This document shows positions 44,157-53,211 of a stretch of DNA of 64,000 nt, in pieces (position 1 is the stretch's first letter; the number at the start of each line of letters is the position of its first letter). Below the pieces are notes generated by a model. It did no database searches, was not told the origin of the DNA, and saw only the letters and a list, made by a program, of their open reading frames with translations. This DNA is from CAYQVO01 sp964421085 (GTDB taxonomy: Bacteria; Bdellovibrionota_C; UBA2361; CAYQVO01). The stretch lies in NCBI GenBank assembly GCA_964421085.1, contig CAYQVO010000002.1, positions 135,392 to 199,391 of the forward strand, written 5' to 3'. Both the position numbers and the translations under genes were made by a program.

Positions 44157-47100
44157 TTGAGATTATTGTCCGGCATTTTGGTGAAAAGAATTATCGTCTG
44201 GATATTTGTTTTATCTGCACTTGGAGCAGGAATTTACATAGGTCTTTCCGCCGAAGGGTACGCCCGCAAAGGACTTTTCGATCTTCTGGACGGAGAGATT
44301 AAAGCATCTACCCCATGCCATCTCGAGGTTGGTTCGCTTCAAGTGTCGCTTCTTCAGCTCAAGGCCGATGCGAAAGACGCGGCGATGGTATGCGACGGGA
44401 AGCGGAAGATGATCGTGAAGAAAATTCACGCATCGTTCAGCCTGGCGAAAATCTTCGAGCACGCGTTTCCTCTCAATCTCGATCTGATTGACGGACAGGT
44501 CGACGGGGTCACCCCGGACAGCGAGACATTCAAGTTCATATATTATCTCGCCGAGCCCATCCCGCCGGAACGCGACCGTCCCGACAGATGGCGCGTCAAG
44601 CTGATGAACATGAATGTGAGCGGTATTTCATTCGTTCAGAATTTCGACGGCAATTATGTTCACGGAGAGGGTGGATATCTCTCGTTCCGGAAAGGCGAAC
44701 ACGACGTGATCACCATGATCCCCGGTTTCAAGAGGCTCTATCTTCAGAAGGAAGGAGAGAAGATCGCCGAGATCGGAGAACTTCAGGCAAAGATAATCAG
44801 CGGAGAAGACCGGACAGAGATTGATCAGATCCGTCTCGCGCACGACAGGATCTGGGCGGAGATTAAAGGGGAATATGTCGATAAGACGGACGTGATTGAC
44901 GCCAAGGCCGGCTACCAGCTTACCACTTCATATCTTCAGCTTCCTGACTGGCTGAGCGGCATGATACAGGGTCGTGCGTCTTTGAGCGGGGACATCGACA
45001 GTCCTGTTCTCGAAGGTTCCCTGATGTGTCCGCTCGAGATTTCATATCCGGGAATCCCTGCTCAGAGATTCCCCGGATTGTCCGCTTCTTATAGAGTCTC
45101 CCGCGGCACTGCGGGAGCCAAAGTCGAGGTTCTCTCTCTGAAGGCGGATAATGAGAACCTCAAAGTGCACGGAGAAAGAGCCCTTGAACTGGAAGGGGGA
45201 AAGATTCTCGGAAAAATCGATATATCGATGCAATCGCTTGAAATCGGGGAAAGCCGCATCCGGAATATTTCAGGCGCTCTTGGTATGAGCGGCGAAGTTG
45301 CGAAGCCTGTCCTTCAGTTCGCGGGAGATGCCGGAGAGATTCAGCAGGGAGAAGACCTCCGAATCGAAAATATATCGTTCAACTCGAGACTTTCCGGTTC
45401 CGAGCTCGACGTGTCAGCCTCTCACCAGGGAGCAGAGGGACGGGTAGAAGCGGCCGGAAAGCTATTGTTTCCTGAAGGGTCGGACGTAGTTCTGCAGGAT
45501 GGAAAAATAACCGCTGTGGATTACGCATTGGGGTCGGGCAGTACAACTGTAAAGATGAATGGCGAGGCTCTTGCTTCCGGTCCTCTCGAGGTTGAGGGCC
45601 TGAAGGTGAAGGGTAAGGGAGTAATTGAGATTCCAGGCTTTGAGAAAGAAAATGCTCTGCAGGCGGAACTGACCGCGCAGGAGGGGGACGCAGCTCTCAA
45701 CCTCCGTGACAGACAGTCGCTTCTCACGGCAGCGTTGAAGCTTGACGACTTCATGGTAAAAAAACAGGGAGATCTCCAGGTGCTTGTCAAGCGGCAGGCT
45801 CTGGACCCGCTCCTCCCCGGCGATTCCTGCATTGATGTGGCAGGAGAATTCAAATACGCGTTCCCGCTTGACGACCCGCGCGGGGGTTCGGGAACAATAG
45901 CGCTCTCTTCGCTTTCTGCAGGGTGCGGAGAACGCAGAGTGGAGGGCTCTGTGCCTGCTCTGCTGCCGGTGAAAGAGGGAAGCATCGGTTTTTCGAAATT
46001 TGTGCTCAGGTCGGGAAAGACGTCACTGGATGTCGACGGAGAGATATCCATCGAGACGGGGTTCAACCTCACGGCGGGAGGTTCGATCGATCTGGATGTA
46101 TTTCTCCCGTTTGTGCCCACTTTTGACGATCTCGGAGGGCGTGTCGACATTCATGCGGGAGTGGAGGGTCCTGTTAATGCCCCTCTTCTCCACGGTAATG
46201 CTTCTCTGTTGGGGGGGTATTTTTCAATCGCTTCGGAAAGCCTGGCGGCTGCTTCCATACGCGGTTCCGTTGATCTCCAGGGTGAAAGGCTTGTGCTCTC
46301 GGACTTGAAAGGAGAGATGAACGGCGGGGATTTCGAAATAGGAGGGTACATCGTGCCGATGGCGCCCGAGAATTCCGAACTCTCGCTCAAATTCGACAAG
46401 GTGGTCTTCGAGCCTGTCGGCGACCTGATAGTAATACTGTCGGGAGACCTCAGGGCAGGCGCTGGTGAGTCGGGCGCCGGTTTCGTGAGGGGTTTAATTG
46501 AAATAGAAAGCGCCGAATACCAGAAAAATATCGACATCAGAGGAATGCTCGCGCTTTTCACCGATGCGGTATTTGGTCGAAAAGAGATGTATGAAGCAAC
46601 CGCGCGCCGCTCCGGTGATCTTGCGCTTGATCTGAAGGTGATCGGAAAGCGCAATATGTTCATCTTCACCAACTGGTTCGGTGCGGAACTGGCCGCCGAT
46701 GTTTCCGTGACGGGAAGTGTTGCCGACCCCGAACTCAAGGGCGGTATTTCAGTGTTGAGCGGGTGGCTCGGTTTTAGAAGCCGGCGGTTTGTGGTGAATG
46801 AAGGAAGGCTTATATTCGAGCCGCCGTCTCCGGTCCCCTATATCGATCTTGTCGCCGAGACAAAACTTTATTCGGCAGTCGGAAACCCGGTGACCGTTGT
46901 GCTTGAATCGCGCGGCCCTGTGACGAATCCCGTTATTGAACTTGCATCGGATCAGGGCCTTGCTCAGCAGGACATATTCACGCTGCTTGCGACAGGGCAG
47001 GGCGCGCAGAATCCGACTGTTGTTGATTCCATCGGGCGTTCACTCGAGCCGGGCACAGGCGTCGATCTTGCTTCGTTTATACCGTTCCTTCCTGTTCCTG

Positions 47101-49826
47101 GTTTTCTGAGTGAACTGACGAGAATTGACAACTTCTACGTCGAGCCGGAACTTGATCCGGCAACGGGTCTCGTCGAACCGGTGGCGATAGCAACGAAGAA
47201 TCTTACGAACAGATTTACTGCCATAGGTGAAATCGGACTTGGAGAGACCAGGTCGAGGTCGCGGGCAAGTCTCGTATACGACCTCACACCAAGACTCAAT
47301 ATCGCCGGCATTCTTGACGCCGGCAACCCGAATCAGAAGACCTCTGCCGGTGTGGATCTCAGGTACACTGTGTATTCCCGGCTCGGTCAGGCAGTAAAAA
47401 TAAAAATCGAAGGGAACAGGTACGAAAGCGGGACGGAGCTCATAAAAGCGCTCAAGCTGAATGAAGCAGTGAGCATAACAGAGGAAAACCTCCAGGAAAT
47501 CGCCGACTCGATGAAGAATTACTACCACCAGGAAGGCTTCAGGGAAGCAGAAGTTTCCGCCGAGTGCAGCGAAGAAAAAGAGGGGACCTGCGCAAAAGTG
47601 ACGTTCAGGATCGACGAAGGCCGGAGGTTTGAAGTCGAAGGAGTTGTATTCGATAGAGCTGATATCGAGCTTGCGCTCGGTGAGAAGCTGCCGACCATCG
47701 AAAAGGGGAATCCGGCCACTGCCGCTTACCTTGAGGAATACAGAGTAAGCCTGGTCAATGCGCTCAGAAATGAAGGTTACATCTCGGCGAGAATCGAGAC
47801 ACATTATGCGCCGGGAACCCTGCCCGGGAAGGTTTTCATGGCGGTCACAAGCTTCGTGGGAAAACCCGTGACCTTTGTCTTTCAAGGCAATACGCGTTTC
47901 ACGCCGAAAGAATTTCTGGACACCATCAATCTTTTCAACCGGCGAATTTCATTCGGCCGGAATACGCCTAATCTTCTCGTTGAAAACATGACGCTCCTTT
48001 ACAGGCGCGCAGGGTATCTGAATGCGGCGATTTCAAAGGACGAAAAGGAGGATCCGGAAACGGGCCGGATAATCTACACAATCCGGATTGATGAAGGAAG
48101 GAAGATACCGGTCGCCAGGGTGATGATTGAAGGGAACACTTCGTTCAGCGAGGATGCGATCAAGAGCGCCGTTGAGGAGAATCTGGGTGACAATGCGTAC
48201 CAGGATATGTTCACCCCCGATTACGCCGTTTCTGAAAATATCCAGTCTCATGCTGATTCGTTGAGGTCATGGTATGCCGCGCAGGGTTATCCTCAAGCTT
48301 CGGTGGAGACCCGGATTGAGAACTCTGACGGAGGGGATGAAGTGAACATCCGTTACATCGTCAACGAAGGGGTATCAAAGAGGCGGGACTGGATACATAT
48401 TTACGACGCACCGCAGGATGTAGTTCTCCCCGAGAAACCTGAAGTGCCATATTCGCTCGAGAAGGCCGATCAGTACATGCGGGAGATGACCCTGGCTTTT
48501 AATGATGCAGCCTACATGTCTCCTGTATTCAAAATCACACAGGTTTCCGATGACTCTCCGATGGAAGTCAAAATCATTCCGGGAGAGAAGACCTATGTTG
48601 CGCAGATCGATATTACAGGAAATATCCGCGTTCCAGATTCATCCGTACTGGACAGTCTGAATATTCATCCAGGTGATCCGTGGAGTCCCCGGAAAATACA
48701 GGAAAACAAGCTCAGGCTTTTGAGGCTCGGGCTTTTCTCCAAGGTCGAAATCTCGGAGGAGGAAGTTTCTCCGGTGAAAAGGAAGCTTTTGTTCAGGGTG
48801 AAAGAACGCCCCATGCAGGAACTGCAGGTTGGAACGGGTCTTAACTCGGAATATGGACTTCATTTCTTTACTGAAGGGACCGACCGCGAGCTTTTCGCCG
48901 ATGGGCGCTCGTTGTCGCTTCGTGTGGATGCCTATTATGATTCGGTGAGCACGCGAATAAGCCAGGGCAGCGCGAACCTGAGGTACCTCGATCCTGCTTT
49001 CCTTTATTCCAGTTTCAGTTTTGCCGAAGATATCGGCTACATCAAGCAGCAGCTGAATACAATGGAATATGATCTGGACAGGGTTTCCCTTTCAACGTCT
49101 TTCTACAGGGTGGCATCGAGCGGGCTTACCTTCTCGGCGGGGCATACGATCTTCCAGGACAACCTCAGCGATGTGTCTCCCGGTTCGATTATAAGCCCGC
49201 TCGACTTCGGAGTTGTGACGCTGAGTTCTCTCGGGTCGACATTGAGGTATGATCAACGCGACTCTGCTCTGATACCGAAAAAAGGATATCTTCTAACTCT
49301 GGATTCAACCCTGTCTTCCGATACCATCGGTTCTGACGCGAACTATATCGCGGCAAGTGGAAGAGCGTCCTGGCTTGTGCCGCTGCCGATTCTGAACAAC
49401 CGGTTCGGACTGGCGTTTGCGACACGAATTGGATCTGCATGGACGTTCGATGGCACGAGCGAGGTGCCGATAACTCAGAGGTATTACGCGGGTGGACGGA
49501 CGTCAGTGCGCGGTTTCCGTGAAAATAAACTTGGTCCGACGGGGATTTCCGGAAGCGTAATCGGCGGCGATTTCCTTTCAGTCAGCAATGCCCAGCTCAA
49601 TTATTTCGTGACTGAATCGTTGTCGGTTCATACCTTCCTGGATATGGGTAATGTGTTTCTGAAGGAGCGTGGTGTCGACCTTGGCGACCTGAGGAAGGGC
49701 GCGGGGTTTGGTGCTGAGTATTTTTCGCCTATCGGACCTATTGGAATTGATCTTGGCTTCCCGATTGACCGCGAGCCGGGAGAGAGCACTTACCGTTTTT
49801 ATTTTACGGTCGGGACGCTTTTCTGA
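44157..49826 (+). CDS. single-chain TamB-TamA (AsmA-like translocation protein fused to Omp85 barrel)
   Basis: One uninterrupted 1889-residue frame. Residues about 10-30 are a membrane anchor. To about 1080 the sequence is TamB-like: long beta-taco repeats, ending in the DUF490 signature (IFTLLATGQGAQNP, LTRIDNFYVEPELDPATG). From about 1081 POTRA domains follow, perhaps five (IKIEGNRYESG, FEVEGVVF, VTFVFQGNTRFTP, VARVMIEGNTSFSE, YVAQIDITGNIRVPD). From about 1556 to the end is an Omp85 16-strand barrel with the conserved VRGF motif (RTSVRGFREN). It would span inner membrane, periplasm and outer membrane and help insert outer-membrane proteins or carry lipids. The start is uncertain: TTG 44157 opens the frame, GTG 44181 gives a tidier anchor. 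Confidence 0.9.
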   Translation: MRLLSGILVKRIIVWIFVLSALGAGIYIGLSAEGYARKGLFDLLDGEIKASTPCHLEVGSLQVSLLQLKADAKDAAMVCDGKRKMIVKKIHASFSLAKIFEHAFPLNLDLIDGQVDGVTPDSETFKFIYYLAEPIPPERDRPDRWRVKLMNMNVSGISFVQNFDGNYVHGEGGYLSFRKGEHDVITMIPGFKRLYLQKEGEKIAEIGELQAKIISGEDRTEIDQIRLAHDRIWAEIKGEYVDKTDVIDAKAGYQLTTSYLQLPDWLSGMIQGRASLSGDIDSPVLEGSLMCPLEISYPGIPAQRFPGLSASYRVSRGTAGAKVEVLSLKADNENLKVHGERALELEGGKILGKIDISMQSLEIGESRIRNISGALGMSGEVAKPVLQFAGDAGEIQQGEDLRIENISFNSRLSGSELDVSASHQGAEGRVEAAGKLLFPEGSDVVLQDGKITAVDYALGSGSTTVKMNGEALASGPLEVEGLKVKGKGVIEIPGFEKENALQAELTAQEGDAALNLRDRQSLLTAALKLDDFMVKKQGDLQVLVKRQALDPLLPGDSCIDVAGEFKYAFPLDDPRGGSGTIALSSLSAGCGERRVEGSVPALLPVKEGSIGFSKFVLRSGKTSLDVDGEISIETGFNLTAGGSIDLDVFLPFVPTFDDLGGRVDIHAGVEGPVNAPLLHGNASLLGGYFSIASESLAAASIRGSVDLQGERLVLSDLKGEMNGGDFEIGGYIVPMAPENSELSLKFDKVVFEPVGDLIVILSGDLRAGAGESGAGFVRGLIEIESAEYQKNIDIRGMLALFTDAVFGRKEMYEATARRSGDLALDLKVIGKRNMFIFTNWFGAELAADVSVTGSVADPELKGGISVLSGWLGFRSRRFVVNEGRLIFEPPSPVPYIDLVAETKLYSAVGNPVTVVLESRGPVTNPVIELASDQGLAQQDIFTLLATGQGAQNPTVVDSIGRSLEPGTGVDLASFIPFLPVPGFLSELTRIDNFYVEPELDPATGLVEPVAIATKNLTNRFTAIGEIGLGETRSRSRASLVYDLTPRLNIAGILDAGNPNQKTSAGVDLRYTVYSRLGQAVKIKIEGNRYESGTELIKALKLNEAVSITEENLQEIADSMKNYYHQEGFREAEVSAECSEEKEGTCAKVTFRIDEGRRFEVEGVVFDRADIELALGEKLPTIEKGNPATAAYLEEYRVSLVNALRNEGYISARIETHYAPGTLPGKVFMAVTSFVGKPVTFVFQGNTRFTPKEFLDTINLFNRRISFGRNTPNLLVENMTLLYRRAGYLNAAISKDEKEDPETGRIIYTIRIDEGRKIPVARVMIEGNTSFSEDAIKSAVEENLGDNAYQDMFTPDYAVSENIQSHADSLRSWYAAQGYPQASVETRIENSDGGDEVNIRYIVNEGVSKRRDWIHIYDAPQDVVLPEKPEVPYSLEKADQYMREMTLAFNDAAYMSPVFKITQVSDDSPMEVKIIPGEKTYVAQIDITGNIRVPDSSVLDSLNIHPGDPWSPRKIQENKLRLLRLGLFSKVEISEEEVSPVKRKLLFRVKERPMQELQVGTGLNSEYGLHFFTEGTDRELFADGRSLSLRVDAYYDSVSTRISQGSANLRYLDPAFLYSSFSFAEDIGYIKQQLNTMEYDLDRVSLSTSFYRVASSGLTFSAGHTIFQDNLSDVSPGSIISPLDFGVVTLSSLGSTLRYDQRDSALIPKKGYLLTLDSTLSSDTIGSDANYIAASGRASWLVPLPILNNRFGLAFATRIGSAWTFDGTSEVPITQRYYAGGRTSVRGFRENKLGPTGISGSVIGGDFLSVSNAQLNYFVTESLSVHTFLDMGNVFLKERGVDLGDLRKGAGFGAEYFSPIGPIGIDLGFPIDREPGESTYRFYFTVGTLF

Positions 49827-50030
49827 GTCTGCGGCAAAACCAGAAGGAGCCGTGCTTCACGCAGATTTCGCTGAAATATCAACGAGTTGGCCCTCGAATT
49901 ATTTAAAGCTCTGAATTTTCGAGAGCCTTTGGCCGTTTGACTGCATCAAATTAAATTAGAGGGATGGAAGCTTCGTTTTCGGTTTAGAGCTCACTTGAGA
50001 CAACTCAAGGGAACGAGAGGTGAGAAGAAG

Positions 50031-51032
50031 ATGGAACCGATTATTATTATCACGGATGACGCTGCAGATATAAGAATAGACGAAGTTGCGGAAGCACTTC
50101 GCCGCATTGATCTCCAGGAGCCGTCACGCGGCACCATGATTGATGCTCTTGAGCTTGCAGGCAATAACGAACGGACGACTTTGATCTGCGCCGCTTCCGA
50201 AATGTCCGCAGGTGAAACGGCAAGTCTTGCGAAAGATATTGCGGCAACGGGCTCAGGACTTGTTCTTGTGTGTCCGTGCGCAGATCCTGAGCTGCTTGAC
50301 CCATCAGAACTTACCGTCGAAGCTCTGATTTCTTCCATCACGCAGAAATCTTTCAACTTTGTTCCCATGCTCTCTGTGCCGTCGTCATTGATTGACGAAA
50401 TACCGAAAGATCGACTGATATCCAGAGGCGCTCTTGCTGTTTACGCGATGATTGCCGCGCTCGGGAGCGGCGAGGAAATCAGCGTGATTTCAAACAACCG
50501 CGCACAGGCGGCTCCGGCCGTCATTCTGGAGAATGATGAGATCGCAAGTCTGATCAGGTTCGCAGTAGCTGAATGCAACATCGAAGAGCTATATCCGAAT
50601 CACGCGTGGAAAGAACATGAAAAGGAGAGCCTCTCATCATGCTACCATTCGCTTGCCGCGATATTCATGCGGCTTGGAGACTTTGATGCCGCGCGCGAGT
50701 GCCTGAACATAAGCGAGCAGTTCGAGGACAGCCCGAGGCTTCTTGCTCTCAGGGGCATAATTGCAGCCGCTCAGGGACGGGCGCTCGAGGCTGTCGCGAA
50801 TATGGTTTCAAGTCTTCAGCAGTATGAAGGAAGAAAGAAAAATGACGGCGAGCATTACCTCACATTTACGCCCAGTGACCTCGAAACGATCAATACGGAT
50901 CTGAAAGACGGTCTCGATGCTCTCAACAGACGGGATAACGAAAAAGCCTTCGAGTATTTTTCAAAAGCGATATTCAACTTCGACAGTTTCTATCGCGAGG
51001 CTGGAATTGCGGGACTGATGAAAGCTGTGTAA
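50031..51032 (+). CDS. hypothetical TPR-containing protein
   Basis: The ATG at 50031 (GAGAGG upstream) gives 333 residues; a TTG at 49995 is the alternative. The N-terminal half is an alpha/beta domain (MEPIIIITDDAADIRI..., LVLVCPCADPELLDP) of no recognised family. The C-terminal half has TPR-like helix pairs (SCYHSLAAIFMRLGDFDAARECLNISEQF; GLDALNRRDNEKAFEYFSKAIFNF). It has no signal peptide. It stands between the TamB-TamA gene and the phosphatase-family gene. Confidence 0.65.
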   Translation: MEPIIIITDDAADIRIDEVAEALRRIDLQEPSRGTMIDALELAGNNERTTLICAASEMSAGETASLAKDIAATGSGLVLVCPCADPELLDPSELTVEALISSITQKSFNFVPMLSVPSSLIDEIPKDRLISRGALAVYAMIAALGSGEEISVISNNRAQAAPAVILENDEIASLIRFAVAECNIEELYPNHAWKEHEKESLSSCYHSLAAIFMRLGDFDAARECLNISEQFEDSPRLLALRGIIAAAQGRALEAVANMVSSLQQYEGRKKNDGEHYLTFTPSDLETINTDLKDGLDALNRRDNEKAFEYFSKAIFNFDSFYREAGIAGLMKAV

Positions 51033-51185
51033 AAAATCAACAGCCTTTTCAACGGGCAATTTGCCTTTCGCTGAACTTGCCGGATAATTCAATTTAAAAG
51101 CGGAAAAATCTCCTGAAGTTACACAACTTCTCTGAGACAATGCGGGATTTGCCTCAAGCTATGCATGACTGCATAATGTATTGTT

Positions 51186-52580
51186 ATGTTCCCGTATTTT
51201 AAAAGAAAAAGTCTCTTCATCGCCGTGATAATCGCGGTCCTTGCTGCAGCCGCTTTCGTCACAGATGTTGTTTTAAAGCAAACCAGCGCGCGTCCCTCTT
51301 CTGTCGTGCTCATAATAGTGGACACTCTTGGCGCAAAGCACATCGGCTTTCTTAACAACAGCGTGAACCCCACTCCTGCTATCGACAGGATGGCGCTGGA
51401 AGGGTTCGCTTTTTCCCGCGCGTATTCCCCCTGCTCGTGGACGAAGCCATCTATAACTTCCGTCCTGACCTCGCGGCTGCCATCGTCGCATGGCGTTGAG
51501 GCTGTAGGCAGCGTGATCCCTCAGTCAATTCCCACACTTGCTGAACGGCTGAAGGAAAACGGCTTCCGGACTGCCGCATTTGTAAGTCATACAATGCTTC
51601 GGGGAAAGCACGGATTTGGGCGGGGGTTTGAGTCTTACAGGATCATTCGTAAAGGGCCGGTAAACGACGCGATTTCGTCCGGAATGGTCACCGCCGCCGC
51701 CGTCAAATGGCTGGATGGGCTGACGGCAGAGGGAAGAGAACCGCAGAGGTTTTTTCTTATGCTCCATTACTTCGACCCGCACTTCAACTACAAGCATCAT
51801 CCGGATTTCGACATGACAAAGGGTTATGACGGCCCTTTGAAGGATATAAAAAGCGTCAGCCAGCTGCGTACAATGATCCCTCAGATGCAGCCGGCTGATG
51901 TGCAGTATATGGTGAACCTTTATCGCGAGGAGATTGCTTATACGGACTTCCACATAGGAAGGCTTCTCGAGCACATTAAAAAACTGAACCTGGAGAAAGA
52001 TGTGCTGGTGGTTTTTACGGCAGATCACGGAGAAGAGTTCCTCGAGCGGGACTGGATTGGTCATGGGCGTCATCTGTACGATGAGCTGATTCATGTTCCA
52101 CTGATATTCCGGCATTCGTCAATCAGGGGCGGAAAGCTCTGTGATACTCCGGTTTCCACTCTCGATGTCGCTCCCACTATTCTCGACTTTCTCGATCTTT
52201 CAGAAGGGTGGAAGACAGATGGGCAGTCACTGGCAAGGGTGCTTGAAACGGGTTCGAACCCCGAAGGAGGGCGCGACATTATCAGTGAGCTTGATTTTGA
52301 AAGCCGTGAAGAGAGGAGGAATTCTCATAAGACTTCGGTGATTCGCAGTCAGTGGAAGCTCATCCACGACAGGGACGATGGCGCCTTTGAGCTTTATAAT
52401 CTTATCGACGATCCATCTGAGCGAAGCAATCTCATTGACAAAGCCGCTCCTGCTGAACTGGAAATTATGCGTGAAAGCATAAAGCGTGTGGAAAAGGCGA
52501 GGGTAGAGACCTCCCCGCGCGAGCGGACGGACCTCGATCCAAAAGAGGTCGAGAGACTTAGAAGTCTTGGGTATCTGTAA
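51186..52580 (+). CDS. membrane-anchored alkaline-phosphatase-superfamily hydrolase (annotated sulfatase family)
   Basis: A 464-residue protein with one N-terminal membrane helix (about 8-26) and an extracytoplasmic sulfatase-fold domain. Metal ligands are visible in LIIVDTLGAKHIG, FTADHGEEF and GHGRHLYDE. The nucleophile region reads SPCSWTKPSITSVLTS. Where sulfatases have Cys or Ser before xPSR, this protein has Thr (TKPS), and it lacks the Arg. Formylglycine formation is therefore unlikely, and a phosphotransferase or phosphodiesterase is more probable than a sulfatase. The end, DLDPKEVERLRSLGYL, is typical of this bacterial subfamily. Its stop lies in a 29-bp palindrome. Confidence 0.78.
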   Translation: MFPYFKRKSLFIAVIIAVLAAAAFVTDVVLKQTSARPSSVVLIIVDTLGAKHIGFLNNSVNPTPAIDRMALEGFAFSRAYSPCSWTKPSITSVLTSRLPSSHGVEAVGSVIPQSIPTLAERLKENGFRTAAFVSHTMLRGKHGFGRGFESYRIIRKGPVNDAISSGMVTAAAVKWLDGLTAEGREPQRFFLMLHYFDPHFNYKHHPDFDMTKGYDGPLKDIKSVSQLRTMIPQMQPADVQYMVNLYREEIAYTDFHIGRLLEHIKKLNLEKDVLVVFTADHGEEFLERDWIGHGRHLYDELIHVPLIFRHSSIRGGKLCDTPVSTLDVAPTILDFLDLSEGWKTDGQSLARVLETGSNPEGGRDIISELDFESREERRNSHKTSVIRSQWKLIHDRDDGAFELYNLIDDPSERSNLIDKAAPAELEIMRESIKRVEKARVETSPRERTDLDPKEVERLRSLGYL

Positions 52581-52635
52581 AAAAGGGGACGGTTCCTATT
52601 TTCGCCGCGAAAATAGGAACCGTCCCCTTTTTTAC
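52577..52635. repeat. perfect 29-bp inverted repeat, bidirectional terminator between convergent genes
   Basis: Arms 52577-52605 and 52607-52635 are perfectly complementary around a single centre base. The outer ends are A6/T6 runs beside GGGG/CCCC, so it works as a terminator on both strands. The stop codons of the sulfatase-family gene (52578-52580) and of ilvN (52634-52632 on the minus strand) occupy symmetric places in the arms. The core GGGGACGGTTCCTATTTT is a repeat I recall from many bacterial genomes, often near REP-associated Y1 transposases; none is present here. Confidence 0.92.
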
Positions 52636-53192
52636 ATAATCACATCCGCGCTGTCGGCTGCGCCAAAGGACTGTGTAACCTCATCCTCTTCAATCAACTG
52701 CTTTCGAACGGCAATACGCCCTGAACGGATAAACTCGAGAATCGGCGCCGTCTTGAAGCTGCTGAATAGCTCCTGAATCTCCTCTTCCGTGCCCGTTTTC
52801 TCTATAACCAGAGCTTCGGCATCGATTGAAACGATGCTCGCGCCGTGGCGCACGGCATGACTTGCCGCAAACTGTCGCGCGCGGGCATCGGGGGTGCCGA
52901 TACGAAAGAAGGCAATTTCCTTGTAAATCAGCTGCGAATTCTCGCTGACCTTCACCTTGAGCACCTCGACAATCCTGCGAAGCTGGCGACCGACAAGGTG
53001 CGCAAGTTCCAGCCGGCAGTTCACCACAATTGTGAATCTCGACACGCCTTCGGTTTCCGTGTGGGAAACCGTGAGACTCTCGATATTTATTTTCCTCCGG
53101 GTAAAAAGCGCGATTACTCTGTGCAGAACACCCGGGCTGTTTTCCGAGAAAATCGAAAAAGTGCACTCAGTCTTTTCACTATGTCGGTCCAT
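52632..53192 (-). CDS. ilvN: acetolactate synthase small (regulatory) subunit
   Basis: The ATG at 53192 has GGTGGAG upstream and gives 186 residues; the frame is open to 53240 inside ilvB. An N-terminal ACT domain (FSIFSENSPGVLHRVIALFTRRKINIESLTVS) is followed by the small-subunit C-terminal domain. It binds Val and gives feedback control to IlvB. It is the last gene of ilvD-ilvB-ilvN. Confidence 0.93.
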   Translation of the reverse strand: MDRHSEKTECTFSIFSENSPGVLHRVIALFTRRKINIESLTVSHTETEGVSRFTIVVNCRLELAHLVGRQLRRIVEVLKVKVSENSQLIYKEIAFFRIGTPDARARQFAASHAVRHGASIVSIDAEALVIEKTGTEEEIQELFSSFKTAPILEFIRSGRIAVRKQLIEEDEVTQSFGAADSADVIM

Positions 53193-53211
53193 TTCAGTAC
53201 TCCACCCTTGA

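Noticed and set aside
47040..47885. 281-codon frame antisense to the TamB-TamA gene
   Set aside because: No ribosome site or recognisable domain; lies wholly within a continuous conserved coding region.
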